This document shows positions 32,070 to 42,440 of a DNA stretch of 64,000 bases, piece by piece; within the stretch, counting starts at the first letter, position 1; each line of letters opens with the position of its first letter. Source of the DNA: an uncultured Alphaproteobacteria bacterium (GTDB taxonomy: Bacteria; Pseudomonadota; Alphaproteobacteria; GCA-2731375). A model generated the notes under the pieces. It ran no database searches and was not told the DNA's origin. It worked only from the letters and a program-made list of their open reading frames with translations. The position numbers and the translations under genes were made by a program. Location of the stretch: the NCBI GenBank assembly GCA_951812805.1, contig CATOSZ010000001.1:682001-746000 (forward strand). Reading direction: 5' to 3'.

Positions 32070-34292
32070 ATGTCCAAAACCTCGCGAAGTCATTCTTTGA
32101 TGAAACTCGCCCTGCCCTGGCTGGCGGCGCTGGTGCTCGGCGGCTGTGCGGAAATTTACGAGCATTATTCGACCTGGCCGGATCTGCCGCCGCCGCAGCC
32201 CGTCACCGCGCCCGACGACGGCACGGACCTTCGCAAGGGCGACGACCAGGCGGTCGCCGAGGACACTGTCGTCCAAGCGAAAACGGCGGAGATCGAGCCC
32301 GGGACCGGCACCTTCGTCAAACAGCCACGCTCGCGCCACTTCGACGCCGAGGACGGCGACATCACGCTCAACTTCGCCGATGCCAACATCCGCGAGGTCG
32401 TGCGGACCATTCTCGGTGACATCCTCGGCCGGAATTACGTCATCGATCCGAGCGTCCAGGGCAACATCACCATCCAGACCAGCCGCCCCCTGGTCGAGGA
32501 AGACCTGCTGCCGACGCTGGAAAACCTGCTGAAACTGACCGGCGCGGCTTTGGTCGCCCAGGGCCCCGACTTCAAGATCGTGCCGCTCGCCAATGCGCCG
32601 CGCGAAATCCGCGAGGTCGGCGTCGGTCGCGTCCCCGCCTCCCTCGGCCAGGGTTACGGCGTGCAGGTGGTACCGCTGGAATTCGTCTCGCCCGAGGAAA
32701 TGCGCAAGATCCTGGCCCCGATCACCAGCGAGGCGAACATCCTGAACGTCGATGCCCGGCGCAATCTCATGATGCTCGGCGGCTCCGAGGCCGAGCTGGA
32801 GAGCATGCTCGAGCTGGTCTACATGTTCGACGTCGACTGGCTGGAGGGCATGTCCTTCGGCTATTTCCCGTTGGAGAACGCCGAAGTCGCTACGCTGATC
32901 GACGAGTTGCGCCAGATCGTCGTGCAGGGCGACGAGGGCAGCGAAGGCGGCCTGCTGCGCTTCGTCCCGATCGAACGGCTGAACGCCTTGATCGCCATGT
33001 CGCCGCGCGCCTCGCAGATCGAACGGGTACAGCTCTGGATCGACCGCCTCGATCGCAGCGGCGACCAGGAGACGGCGCGCCTCTTCGTCTATTACGTCCA
33101 GAACAAGCGGGCGGTCGACCTCGCCGACACGTTGACGCAGATCTTCACCGATTCCGGTCAGGCCCGCGCCCGCACCGAACCCAACCTCCGCCCGGGACAA
33201 CGGGCCGTCGAGCTCTCGTCCTCGGAAAGCCGACGCAACACGCGGCAAAGCGAAACGGGGACCAATCAAACGAATGGGGCCCAGGGCGGGGCGCAAGGCG
33301 GTGGCACGGCCGGAACGAGCCCTCGCCAATCCGCGACCGGCGCGCGCAGTGCCGCCGTTGAATCAGCCGCGGCGCAATCCTTCGCGATCGCCGAGGGGCG
33401 TGAGGTCCGCATCATTTCCGACGATTCCAACAATGCGCTGATCGTGCTGGCCACACCGGCGGACTATCGCATGGTGGAATCGACGCTGAAGAAGCTCGAT
33501 CTGGTACCGCTGCAGGTATTGATCGAAGGCACGATCGCCGAGGTCCGCCTGACCGACGAGTTGCGCTATGGCCTGCAATGGTTCTTCAGCGAGGGCAACA
33601 GTTCCGCAACGCTGAGCTCCGTCGCAGGCGTAACGCCCGCGCAGGTCTTTCCGGGCTTCTCCTTCCTGTTCGCCGGCAACAATGTCCGTGTGGTCCTGAA
33701 CGCCCTCGACGATATTTCGGACGTGAACGTGATCTCGTCGCCGACCCTGATGGTGCTGGACAATCAGACCGCGACGCTGCAGGTCGGCGATACCGTGCCG
33801 GTACGCACGGAAGAGGCGGCGACCGATACCGGCGTCATCTCCAGTTTCCAGCAGCAGGACACCGGCGTCACCCTGACCGTTACGCCCCGGGTCAACGCCG
33901 GCGGCCTGGTCATCCTCGAAATCCTGCAGGAGGTGAGCGATGCGGTCGCCACAGTCAGCTCCGGGATCGACTCGCCCACCATCAGCCAGCGCAAGATCGA
34001 GACCACCGTCGCGGTGCAATCCGGCGAGACCATCGCGCTTGGCGGCCTTATCCGCGATAGCAAGGAAAAGACCAAGTCCGGCCTGCCCCTCCTCCATCAG
34101 CTGCCGATCCTCGGCAGCCTGTTCGGCGAAACGGTCGACGGCAAGGACCGGACCGAGCTGTTGATCGTGCTGACACCGCGGGTGGTTCGCAATACCCAGC
34201 AGGCCCGCCAGGTCACCACGGAGCTGCGCAAACGGCTGCGCTCGATCAGCCCGCTCGACGCCCGGATCGGCATCCAGACCAAGACGAAGTGA
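32070..34292 (+). CDS. gspD: Type II secretion secretin
   Basis: 740 residues; ATG 32070 is chosen, with ATG 32100 as alternative. The N-terminus has a lipoprotein-like signal (LPWLAALVLGGC), unlike the plain signal peptide of many GspD. N0-N3 domains are seen (ITLNFADANIREVVRTILGD, VVPLEFVSPEEMRKILAP, GYFPLENAEVATLIDELRQI), then a long Gly/Gln/Ser-rich insert around residues 385-430, then the secretin barrel with VQLGVLIEGTIAEV-like wording, VISSPTLMVLDNQTATLQVGD and ETIALGGLIRDSKEKTKSGLPLL. It forms the outer-membrane pore. 37 bases before gspK. Confidence 0.92.
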   Translation: MSKTSRSHSLMKLALPWLAALVLGGCAEIYEHYSTWPDLPPPQPVTAPDDGTDLRKGDDQAVAEDTVVQAKTAEIEPGTGTFVKQPRSRHFDAEDGDITLNFADANIREVVRTILGDILGRNYVIDPSVQGNITIQTSRPLVEEDLLPTLENLLKLTGAALVAQGPDFKIVPLANAPREIREVGVGRVPASLGQGYGVQVVPLEFVSPEEMRKILAPITSEANILNVDARRNLMMLGGSEAELESMLELVYMFDVDWLEGMSFGYFPLENAEVATLIDELRQIVVQGDEGSEGGLLRFVPIERLNALIAMSPRASQIERVQLWIDRLDRSGDQETARLFVYYVQNKRAVDLADTLTQIFTDSGQARARTEPNLRPGQRAVELSSSESRRNTRQSETGTNQTNGAQGGAQGGGTAGTSPRQSATGARSAAVESAAAQSFAIAEGREVRIISDDSNNALIVLATPADYRMVESTLKKLDLVPLQVLIEGTIAEVRLTDELRYGLQWFFSEGNSSATLSSVAGVTPAQVFPGFSFLFAGNNVRVVLNALDDISDVNVISSPTLMVLDNQTATLQVGDTVPVRTEEAATDTGVISSFQQQDTGVTLTVTPRVNAGGLVILEILQEVSDAVATVSSGIDSPTISQRKIETTVAVQSGETIALGGLIRDSKEKTKSGLPLLHQLPILGSLFGETVDGKDRTELLIVLTPRVVRNTQQARQVTTELRKRLRSISPLDARIGIQTKTK

Positions 34293-34328
34293 TTTCGCCG
34301 GGCGCGCGCCTTAGGCTACGCTGAGGCG

Positions 34329-35348
34329 ATGACAGATCCACGGCCCCATAAGGCGGTACGCCGGCGCCGCCGCGAGCGCGGCATTGCGCTCATCGCGGTG
34401 CTGTGGATCCTCGTCGTTCTGGCCCTGCTGGCCGCCAACATGACGCAGACCAGCCGCGCCAGCCGGCAGTTGGCGCGCAACCTCTCCAGCACGGCGGAGG
34501 CCCGCGCGCTGGCCGACGGCGGCGTGTACTTCGCCATCGCCGGCCTGCTGGAACCCGACCGCGAGAAGCTGCTGGCGACCGACGGCACGGTCTATCGTCT
34601 AAGCCTCGGCGCGGGTGAGATCACGCTGAGCCTGCGTGACGAACGCGGCAAGATCGACCTGAACCGGGCGCCGCGCCAGACCCTGGTCGCCCTGTTCGAG
34701 GCGGCGGGCGCCCACCTCGAGGAGGCCGGCGACCTGGCCGACGCCCTGCTCGACTACCGCGATGCCGACGACCAACGCCGCCCGGGCGGGGCCGAAGACG
34801 ACGACTACCGGGCCGCCGGCCTCGCCCATGGTGCGCGGGACGGCGCCCTCGACGCGGTGGCCGAACTCGGGCGCGTCTTCGGCATGACCGGCGCGATCTA
34901 TGCCAAGGTCGCCGACCACATCACGGTCTACGGCGGCCGCCGCGTTCACCGGGCGAGCGCCAGCCCCTTCGTCCTCGATCTCCTGCCGGGCAGCAAGGGC
35001 CGGGCGAGCGGCCTGAACTTCGAGCGCGGGCCGGTCGACGACGACAGCGAGGCGAGCGGCGGCGGCGAAGGCGAAGTGATCTCACTCGACCGGGACGGCG
35101 CGCAACAGGCAACGGCCGCGCAGGCCAGCGCCGAGGGCCAGCCCCGGCGCCGGACCCGTCGGGCCCGGGGCGGGGCGGTCAGCGTCGTCTCGCAAGGGCG
35201 CATCTCGGACGGCACCGTCTTCGTCCGCGAAGCGATCGTTCGCGTCGGCGGGCGCCGGCAGCGCCGCGATCGCAATCGCGAAGTGCAGGATCCCTGGGAA
35301 ATCCTGGCCTGGCGCCAAGGCCGCGTCGACGCCACATCGGATGAATAG
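34329..35348 (+). CDS. gspK: Type II secretion minor pseudopilin K
   Basis: 339 residues. A basic start (RRRRRERG) is followed by the prepilin-type helix GIALIAVLWILVVLALLAANM, with cleavage expected after the Gly, then DERGKIDLNRAPRQTLVALFEAAG, which is typical of the GspK SAM-like domain. GspK caps the pseudopilus tip. The C-terminal part carries a long low-complexity insert. Pseudopilins G, H, I and J, the ATPase E and the platform F are not in the window and must be elsewhere if the system works. Confidence 0.88.
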   Translation: MTDPRPHKAVRRRRRERGIALIAVLWILVVLALLAANMTQTSRASRQLARNLSSTAEARALADGGVYFAIAGLLEPDREKLLATDGTVYRLSLGAGEITLSLRDERGKIDLNRAPRQTLVALFEAAGAHLEEAGDLADALLDYRDADDQRRPGGAEDDDYRAAGLAHGARDGALDAVAELGRVFGMTGAIYAKVADHITVYGGRRVHRASASPFVLDLLPGSKGRASGLNFERGPVDDDSEASGGGEGEVISLDRDGAQQATAAQASAEGQPRRRTRRARGGAVSVVSQGRISDGTVFVREAIVRVGGRRQRRDRNREVQDPWEILAWRQGRVDATSDE

Positions 35349-35369
35349 AGCAACCGACGCGATCCTGCT

Positions 35370-36770
35370 TCAGCCCTCCAACGGCGGGCGGCGGTCCTTC
35401 CAGGGGGTCGCGTCCTCGTAGGCTTGCGCGACGCGGTAGACCATGGCTTCGTCGAACGGCTTGCCGACGATCTGCATGGATAGCGGCAGGCCCGTCGCCG
35501 TGAACCCGGTCGGCACCGCCAGGGCGGGGCTGCCCGTCACGTTGAAGGGCGGGCGGGCCTGGCGGGAATAGGTCTTATCCATGATCTCCCGATCCTCGAT
35601 CGGGCCGGGGGCGTGCATCGAGGAGGCGGTGACGACGACGTCGTAGTCGGCCATCAGCGCGCGGAACTCGTCGGCCAGCCGCTTGCGGGTGCGCAGCGCC
35701 TGGACATAGTCGACGGCCCGGATAAAGGCACCGCCGACCAGCCGCTCGCGGGTAATGGCGCCGTAATCCTCCGGCCGCTCGGCGAGCCAGCGCTCATGGA
35801 TCGCATAGGCCTCCGACAGCAGGATGGTCCGGTTGCAGGCGGCATATTCGCCGAGCGGGCGGACCGAGACTTCGCGCACCTCGGCGCCGAGCCCCTCCAG
35901 CACGCCGAGCGCCGTCTCGATGCCGGCGGCCATGTCGTCGTCGGCGATCATGTCTCGGGTATAGAAATGCCGGATGACGCCGACCTTGAGACCGGAAATC
36001 CCCTTGTCCAGGTCGCCGGTGAAATCGGGCACCGCGGCCCGGGCGCTGCCGGGATCCAGCGGGTCGTGCCCGGCGATGACGTTCAGCATCAGCGCGTTGT
36101 CGCGCACGGTCCGGGTCAACGGTCCGACATGGTCGAGCGCGAAGGACAGCGGCAGGACGCCGCGCCGGCTCACCCGGCCATAGGTCGCCTTCATGCCGAC
36201 CAGCGCGCAGCAGGAGGCCGGATTGCGCACGGACCCGCCGGTATCGCTGCCGAGGGCGCCCGGCACGAAGCCCGCCGCCACCGCCGCGCCGGAACCCGAG
36301 GAGGAGCCACCCGGCATGGCGTTGCGATCCCAGGGATTGCGCGCCGGCGGCCAGGGCAGGTCGAAACAGGGCCCGCCGATCGCGAACTCGTGCGTCGCCA
36401 GCTTGGCCACCAGATTGCCGCCCGCGGCCTTCAGCCGGGCCGTCGCCACGGCGTCCGCGCCGGCGATGTTGCCGTCGAGCAGCTTCGAATGACCGGTCGT
36501 CGGCAGTCCCTCGGCATCGATGATGTCCTTCAGCGCGAAGGGGACGCCATGCAGGGCCCCGAGCGCCTCGCCCCCGGCGATCGCCGCCTCCGCCGCGCGG
36601 GCACGGCCGAGCGCCGCGTCACCGTCCAGGTGCAGTACCGTGTCGAGCTTGCCGTCATGCGCGCGGATGCGGGCAAGCAGGGCTTCGACATACTCGGTCG
36701 GCGAAAGATCCTTGGCGGCGATGCGCGTCGCCGCCTCGGCCATGGGCATGTAGGCGAGTTCGTCGCTCAT
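35370..36770 (-). CDS. AtzE-like amidase (amidase signature family)
   Basis: 466 residues from ATG 36770. Ser-cisSer-Lys triad: Lys in FALKDIIDAEGLPTTG, cis-Ser and Ser nucleophile in MPGGSSSGSGAAVAAGF and GSDTGGSVRNPASCC. It is preceded, four bases apart, by a 65-residue AtzG-like gene; in the known AtzG-AtzE complex the small subunit is needed by the amidase, which acts on 1-carboxybiuret. The substrate here may be another ureide or amide. The second, divergent amidase nearby has a related but different sequence. Confidence 0.88.
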   Translation of the reverse strand: MSDELAYMPMAEAATRIAAKDLSPTEYVEALLARIRAHDGKLDTVLHLDGDAALGRARAAEAAIAGGEALGALHGVPFALKDIIDAEGLPTTGHSKLLDGNIAGADAVATARLKAAGGNLVAKLATHEFAIGGPCFDLPWPPARNPWDRNAMPGGSSSGSGAAVAAGFVPGALGSDTGGSVRNPASCCALVGMKATYGRVSRRGVLPLSFALDHVGPLTRTVRDNALMLNVIAGHDPLDPGSARAAVPDFTGDLDKGISGLKVGVIRHFYTRDMIADDDMAAGIETALGVLEGLGAEVREVSVRPLGEYAACNRTILLSEAYAIHERWLAERPEDYGAITRERLVGGAFIRAVDYVQALRTRKRLADEFRALMADYDVVVTASSMHAPGPIEDREIMDKTYSRQARPPFNVTGSPALAVPTGFTATGLPLSMQIVGKPFDEAMVYRVAQAYEDATPWKDRRPPLEG

Positions 36771-36774
36771 GGGC

Positions 36775-36972
36775 TCAGGCCTCCGGGCCGGCGCGATAGG
36801 CATGCGCCGGCTCGTCCGCGATGTCGTCGGGCCGGGGCGTCGTCGCGGTGATGCCCTGGGCGTAGCGCCAGGCCCGCTTCAAGGCCGCCGCATCCAGGGC
36901 GTGAAACTTCTCCAGTCCGAGCTGGCGGGCCAGGCTCGCGAATTCGTCGTCACCGATCTCCGTCGAGGTCAT
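36775..36972 (-). CDS. AtzG-like small subunit (DUF4089 type)
   Basis: 65 residues, ATG 36972 behind GGGGAGGAGAA. DDEFASLARQLGLEKFHALDAAALKRAW resembles the GatC-like helical AtzG family that holds the partner amidase. Its position four bases before the AtzE-like amidase gene supports this. Easily missed, since the open frame extends upstream without a good start. Confidence 0.78.
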   Translation of the reverse strand: MTSTEIGDDEFASLARQLGLEKFHALDAAALKRAWRYAQGITATTPRPDDIADEPAHAYRAGPEA

Positions 36973-37089
36973 CTCGGTTCTCCTCCCCTTTTGTCGGCTC
37001 CAAACTCGACCATGCGGCGCCTGGGGGCAAGTCCATGGATGCGGACCCGACAGCCTGCTAGGCTCGCCCTTCACAGGGAGAGCGCCATC

Positions 37090-38499
37090 ATGACCACGAG
37101 CAATACCGACCCCGCCTTCATGGCGGCGACAGACATGGCCGCCGAAATGGCGGCCGGGCGGTTGTCCCCGGTCACGGTGATGGACCGCTTTCTCGAGCGG
37201 ATCGAACGCTATGACGAAAAACTGCACGCCTACGTCACCGTCTATGCCGACGAAGCCCGCCAGGCGGCCGAAGCGGCGGCGACGGCGATCCGGACCGGCC
37301 ATGCGGTCGGGCCCTTCCACGGCGTGCCGATCGCCCTGAAGGACATCATCGACATGTCGGGGCGGGTGACCACCGGCGGCTCCAAAGTCTGGGACGAGCG
37401 GGTCTCAGCCACCACCGCGACCCTGGCGGCCCGGCTGATCTCCGCCGGCATGATCGTCATCGGCAAGACCCACACGGTGGAATTCGCCATGGGCGGATGG
37501 GGTACCAACGAGCATATGGGCACCGCCTGGAACCCCTGGGACCTCGAGGTGCAGCGGGCGCCCGGCGGCTCCAGTGCCGGCTCCGGCGTGTCGGTCGCCG
37601 CCGGCATGGCGCCCTGGGCGATCGGCACGGATACCGGCGGCTCGGTCCGCCTGCCGTCTGCCTGGTGCGGGCTCGCCGGGCTGAAGGTGACGGTCGGCCG
37701 GATCAGCACCCACGGCGTGCTGCCGCTCTCCCACACCCTCGACACGCCGGGGCCGATGTGCCGCACGGTGGAGGATGCGGCCCACCTCTATATGGTGATG
37801 GCGGGTGCCGACCCGCTCGACCCCAAGACCATGATCCATGGCGTCGAGGATCCGCTGCCGACCCTCAAACGCGGCGTCGCCGGCCTGCGGCTCGCCGCCC
37901 TGCCGGCAAGCGAGCGCGCGGGCGTCGAGGCCGACGTGCTGGCGGCCTATGACGAGTCCCTCGCGCTGTTCAAACGCCTCGGCGCCAGCATCGAGGTGGT
38001 CGAGCTGCCGCACAGCTTCGATTCCCTGGGCGCGGCGACCGGGCGGATCATCGGCTGCGAGGGTTATTTCCATGTCGGCGAGGTGGTCGACGACTTGGCC
38101 CTGCCGGTCGATTCCGCCGTACGGCCGCGGATCTGGCTCGGCCGCGACGTCTCGGCCCGCGACTATCAGCGCGCGCTTGCCACGCAACAGAGCCTGAAGG
38201 CGGAATTCCAGGCGGCGCTGGCCGGCTACGATGCCTGGCTCAGCCCGACCACGGCGACGGCGGCACCGGTGGTGGCCGACATCGACCAGGGCCAGACCCC
38301 GGCGATCTTCACCCGCGCCGCCAACATCCTGGAGATGTGCGCGGCAACGGTGCCGAACGGCTTCACCTCGGCCGGCCTGCCGAGCGGCTTGATGATCGCC
38401 TGCGCCGGCCTCGACGAGGCGACGGCGCTCCGGGTCGCCTGGGCGCACGAGAACGCAACCGACGTCACCGGCCGCGTGCCACCGGGCCTGGAGGCCTGA
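37090..38499 (+). CDS. Amidase signature enzyme
   Basis: 469 residues, ATG behind CAGGGAGAG. Catalytic Lys in IALKDIIDMSGRVTTGGSK, cis-Ser and Ser in APGGSSAGSGVSVAAGM and GTDTGGSVRLPSAWCGLAG. Hydrolyses an unknown amide; similar enzymes include aryl amidases and Asp/Glu-tRNA amidotransferase A relatives, but no GatB or GatC is adjacent. It is divergent from the AtzG-AtzE pair over a 117-base gap, and followed 9 bases later by a phosphatase gene. Confidence 0.88.
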   Translation: MTTSNTDPAFMAATDMAAEMAAGRLSPVTVMDRFLERIERYDEKLHAYVTVYADEARQAAEAAATAIRTGHAVGPFHGVPIALKDIIDMSGRVTTGGSKVWDERVSATTATLAARLISAGMIVIGKTHTVEFAMGGWGTNEHMGTAWNPWDLEVQRAPGGSSAGSGVSVAAGMAPWAIGTDTGGSVRLPSAWCGLAGLKVTVGRISTHGVLPLSHTLDTPGPMCRTVEDAAHLYMVMAGADPLDPKTMIHGVEDPLPTLKRGVAGLRLAALPASERAGVEADVLAAYDESLALFKRLGASIEVVELPHSFDSLGAATGRIIGCEGYFHVGEVVDDLALPVDSAVRPRIWLGRDVSARDYQRALATQQSLKAEFQAALAGYDAWLSPTTATAAPVVADIDQGQTPAIFTRAANILEMCAATVPNGFTSAGLPSGLMIACAGLDEATALRVAWAHENATDVTGRVPPGLEA

Positions 38500-38508
38500 G
38501 CGCGTCCC

Positions 38509-39219
38509 ATGGCGCGGGTGCCGGCGGGGCGGTGCGTTTACGCCGTGGGCGATATTCACGGCTGGGCGCCTGTGCTGGATACGTTGCACGAGATGATCCT
38601 GGCCGATGCCGCGGCCTCGAACGCGACGGAAAAGCTGATCGTCTATCTCGGCGACTATGTCGACCGCGGCCCGGACAGCCGCGGCGTGATCGAGCGGTTG
38701 CTCCACCCCCTGCCGGGCTTTCGGGCCGTGCATCTCTGCGGCAATCACGAGGCGCTGATGCTCGACTACATCCAGCGCGGCGAGAACGGCGCGCTCTGGG
38801 CCTACAACGGGGGCGATACCACGCTGGAGAGCTACGACCTGCCATCGGGCCTGATCACCACGCCCGACGGCGCGGCGCGCTGCCGCGAGGCGATACCGGC
38901 GGCGCATCTGGCGTTTCTCGCCGCCCTGCCGCGGATGCACCGGGAAGGCGACTATCTCTTCGTCCATGCCGGCATCCGCCCGGGCGTGCCGCTCGATGGG
39001 CAACGCGACGAAGACCTGATCTGGATCCGCGAGGCGTTTCTCGACAGCGACGACGATTTCGGCGTCGTCGTGGTGCACGGCCACACGCCCAGGCGCGAGA
39101 TCCAGCAGCGGCCCAACCGCATCGGTATCGACACGCATGCGTATGCGACGGGCGTCCTCACCTGCGTCGCGCTGGAGGGCGGGGAGCGCCGCTTTCTCCA
39201 AACCGCGAGCTGGCAATGA
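38509..39219 (+). CDS. PP1-like metallophosphoesterase
   Basis: 236 residues. All metal-ligand motifs of the calcineurin-like phosphatases are present: VGDIHGW, GDYVDRGPDS, CGNHEALM, FVHAGIRPG and VVHGHTPRRE. It is a Ser/Thr-protein phosphatase or diadenosine-tetraphosphatase-like enzyme; such short bacterial proteins are often named either way. It lies close behind the amidase gene, though no link of function is evident. Confidence 0.88.
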   Translation: MARVPAGRCVYAVGDIHGWAPVLDTLHEMILADAAASNATEKLIVYLGDYVDRGPDSRGVIERLLHPLPGFRAVHLCGNHEALMLDYIQRGENGALWAYNGGDTTLESYDLPSGLITTPDGAARCREAIPAAHLAFLAALPRMHREGDYLFVHAGIRPGVPLDGQRDEDLIWIREAFLDSDDDFGVVVVHGHTPRREIQQRPNRIGIDTHAYATGVLTCVALEGGERRFLQTASWQ

Positions 39220-39294
39220 GGCGGCGTGGGCTTCCGCCGGTGCGCCGAAGCGCGTAAGTAGGTTGCAGCCCCGCCCGCATTGAAGGTCATTGCC

Positions 39295-40671
39295 GTGGAT
39301 ATCCAGTACTACATCCAGGAAACCCTGCCGCTGTTCATGTTCTTCGGCATGGCGGTCCTGCTGTTCACCGGCTACCCCATCGCCTTCATTCTAGGCGGCC
39401 TGTCGATCACCTTCGGCCTGCTCGGCTGGATGGTGGGGACTTTCGCGCCGATCGAGTTCTTCAACTTCGTGCCCCGGATCTGGGGCCAGGCGGCGGAGAA
39501 CCTGGTGCTGGTCGCGGTGCCGACCTTCGTCTTCATGGGCGTGGTGATGGAACGCAGCGGCATCGCCAACGACCTGCTCTATTGCTGCCAGATCCTGTTG
39601 CGCAAGGTACCGGGCGCGCTTGCCCTTTCGGTCACCATCATGGGCACGATCCTGGCGGCGATGACCGGCATCATCGGCGCCTCGGTCACCATGATGACGG
39701 CGATGGCGCTGCCCGCGATGCTGCGCCAGCGCTACAGCCCGGCGCTGGCCACGGGAACCATCGCCGCCTCCGGCACGCTCGGAATCCTCATTCCGCCCTC
39801 GATCATGCTGATCTTCATGGCCGACCTGATGAGCCTGTCGGTCGGCAGCCTGTTCATGGCCGCCCTGCTGCCGGGCCTGACGCTCGCCGCGCTCTACCTC
39901 AGCTACATCTTCATCCTCGCGAGCGTCCGCCCGAAGATGGCGCCGCCACTGCCCGAAGGCATGCTCTACGTCCCGGCGCGGGAGTTGCCGCACCTGTTGC
40001 TGAAGGGCTTCGTGCCGCCGGTCTTGCTGATTGGCATGGTCAAGGGCTCCATCCTGTTCGGCTGGGCGACACCGTCGGAGGCGGGCGCGGTCGGGGCCTT
40101 CGGCGCGCTCTGCATCGCCGCCGCCTCGCGCCGGTTGGGGTGGGAGAACCTCACCGGCATGTGCCGCTCGACGGCGCTCACCATCTCCTTCATCTTCATG
40201 ATCATCGCCTCGGCCACCTGCTTCGCCTACGTCTTCCGCTCGCTCGGCGGCGAAGAAATCGTCGAGTGGATCTTCGAGGCCGCCGGGTTCGGCTCCTGGG
40301 GCGTGTTGATCACCATCATGGTGATGGTCTTCCTCCTCGGCTTCATCCTCGATTTCATCGAGATCGCGCTGATCATGTTCCCGATCTTCGCGCCGCTGGT
40401 CGACGGCCTGGAGTTCGGCGATCACGTGCCGAAGGAATCGGTCCTGTTCTGGTTCACCATCCTGGTCGCCGTGAACCTGCAAACCTCGTTCCTGACACCG
40501 CCCTTCGGCTACGCGCTGTTCTACATGAAGGGCGTCGCGCCGAAGGAGGTGAAGATCTCCTCGATCTACGCCGGCATCGTGCCTTTCGTCGGCCTGCAGC
40601 TGATCGGCCTGGCGCTCGTCGTCGCCTTCCCGGCCCTGGTGCTCTGGCTGCCGGGCGCGGTCTACGATTAG
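39295..40671 (+). CDS. TRAP transporter large permease (DctM type), orphan
   Basis: About 458 residues from GTG 39295 behind GAAGGT; a TTG at 39280 is the alternative. Some twelve helices with the DctM features: GYPIAFILGGLSITFGLLGW, AVPTFVFMGVVMERSGIA, TGIIGASVTMMTAMALPAML, ASGTLGILIPPSIMLIFMAD and ATPSEAGAVGAFGAL. It imports an organic acid or similar using a sodium gradient. Neither the small permease (DctQ) nor the binding protein (DctP) is next to it, so partners must be elsewhere. 15 bases before an SDR gene. Confidence 0.88.
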   Translation: MDIQYYIQETLPLFMFFGMAVLLFTGYPIAFILGGLSITFGLLGWMVGTFAPIEFFNFVPRIWGQAAENLVLVAVPTFVFMGVVMERSGIANDLLYCCQILLRKVPGALALSVTIMGTILAAMTGIIGASVTMMTAMALPAMLRQRYSPALATGTIAASGTLGILIPPSIMLIFMADLMSLSVGSLFMAALLPGLTLAALYLSYIFILASVRPKMAPPLPEGMLYVPARELPHLLLKGFVPPVLLIGMVKGSILFGWATPSEAGAVGAFGALCIAAASRRLGWENLTGMCRSTALTISFIFMIIASATCFAYVFRSLGGEEIVEWIFEAAGFGSWGVLITIMVMVFLLGFILDFIEIALIMFPIFAPLVDGLEFGDHVPKESVLFWFTILVAVNLQTSFLTPPFGYALFYMKGVAPKEVKISSIYAGIVPFVGLQLIGLALVVAFPALVLWLPGAVYD

Positions 40672-40686
40672 CGAGGCTGGCCTCCC

Positions 40687-41429
40687 ATGGACGAGTCCAC
40701 AGGCAACGCGTTCGCCGGCCGACGGGTGCTGATCACCGGGGCCGCGGGCGGGATCGGCTCGGCCATGGCCGCCGCCTTCGCCGCGCGGGGTGCGGCCCTG
40801 GTCCTGGCCGACCGCGAGACGGCGGCGCTCGCCCGCATCGCCGAAACGCTCGGCGGCGATATCGCGCTGCATGGCTACGAACAGGGCGAGGCGGCCTCGA
40901 TCGCCGCGCTCGCCACCGCGGTCGGACCGGTCGACGTCTTCTGCAACAACGCCGGCATGCTCGACGTCGGGCCCTATCTCGAGCAGGCGCCGGAGGCGAT
41001 TCAACGCATCGTCACCGTCAACCTGATCGGGCCGATGCTGCTGGCCCGCCATATCGGCGAGGCCATGGTCGGGCGCGGCCGGGGCGTCATCGTCAATACG
41101 GCCTCGCAGCTCGCCTTCCACGGCGCGGCCGGCCGTGCCGCCTATGCCACGACGAAGGCCGGCATCGTCCAATTCACCAAGAGCATTGCCGCCGAATGGG
41201 CACCGCACGGCGTGCGGGTCGTGGCGCTGGCGCCGGGCCGGACCCTGACGGCGATGAACGCGCCCACGCTCGCCACCGAGGCGCAGCGCGAAGCCGCCCT
41301 CCAACAGATCCCGGCGGGGCGTTTCGGCGCCGCCGAGGAGATGGCGGGTCTGGCCGTCTTCCTGGCCTCGGACGCCGCCTCCTATGTGGTCGGTGAGACG
41401 CTGATCGCTGACGGCGGATTCGTTCTCGC

Positions 41430-41433
<4 letters not shown>
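40687..41433 (+). CDS. Short-chain dehydrogenase/reductase
   Basis: 248 residues, classical SDR with TGAAGGIGSAMAAAF, NNAGMLDVG, active site Ser in NTASQLAFHG and YATTK, and the C-terminal SYVVGETLIADGGFVLA. The Asp after the second strand (VLADRETAA) points to NAD. Located behind the TRAP permease on the same strand; it may oxidise what that carrier brings in. Ends by overlapping the convergent ABC ATPase gene by 4 bases. Confidence 0.9.

Positions 41434-42436
<1,003 letters not shown>

Positions 42437-42440
<4 letters not shown>

Noticed and set aside
29609..35348. The L-M-C-D-K row read as type IV pilus pilN-pilO-pilP-pilQ
   Set aside because: The secretin wording and the GspK protein with its prepilin helix and SAM-like domain fit type II secretion better, although PilN/PilP similarity is real.
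39391..41304. 637-codon minus-strand frame over the TRAP permease and SDR genes
   Set aside because: Translation is a run of Arg, Gly, Gln, Asp and His typical of a shadow; the plus-strand genes have full domain structure.
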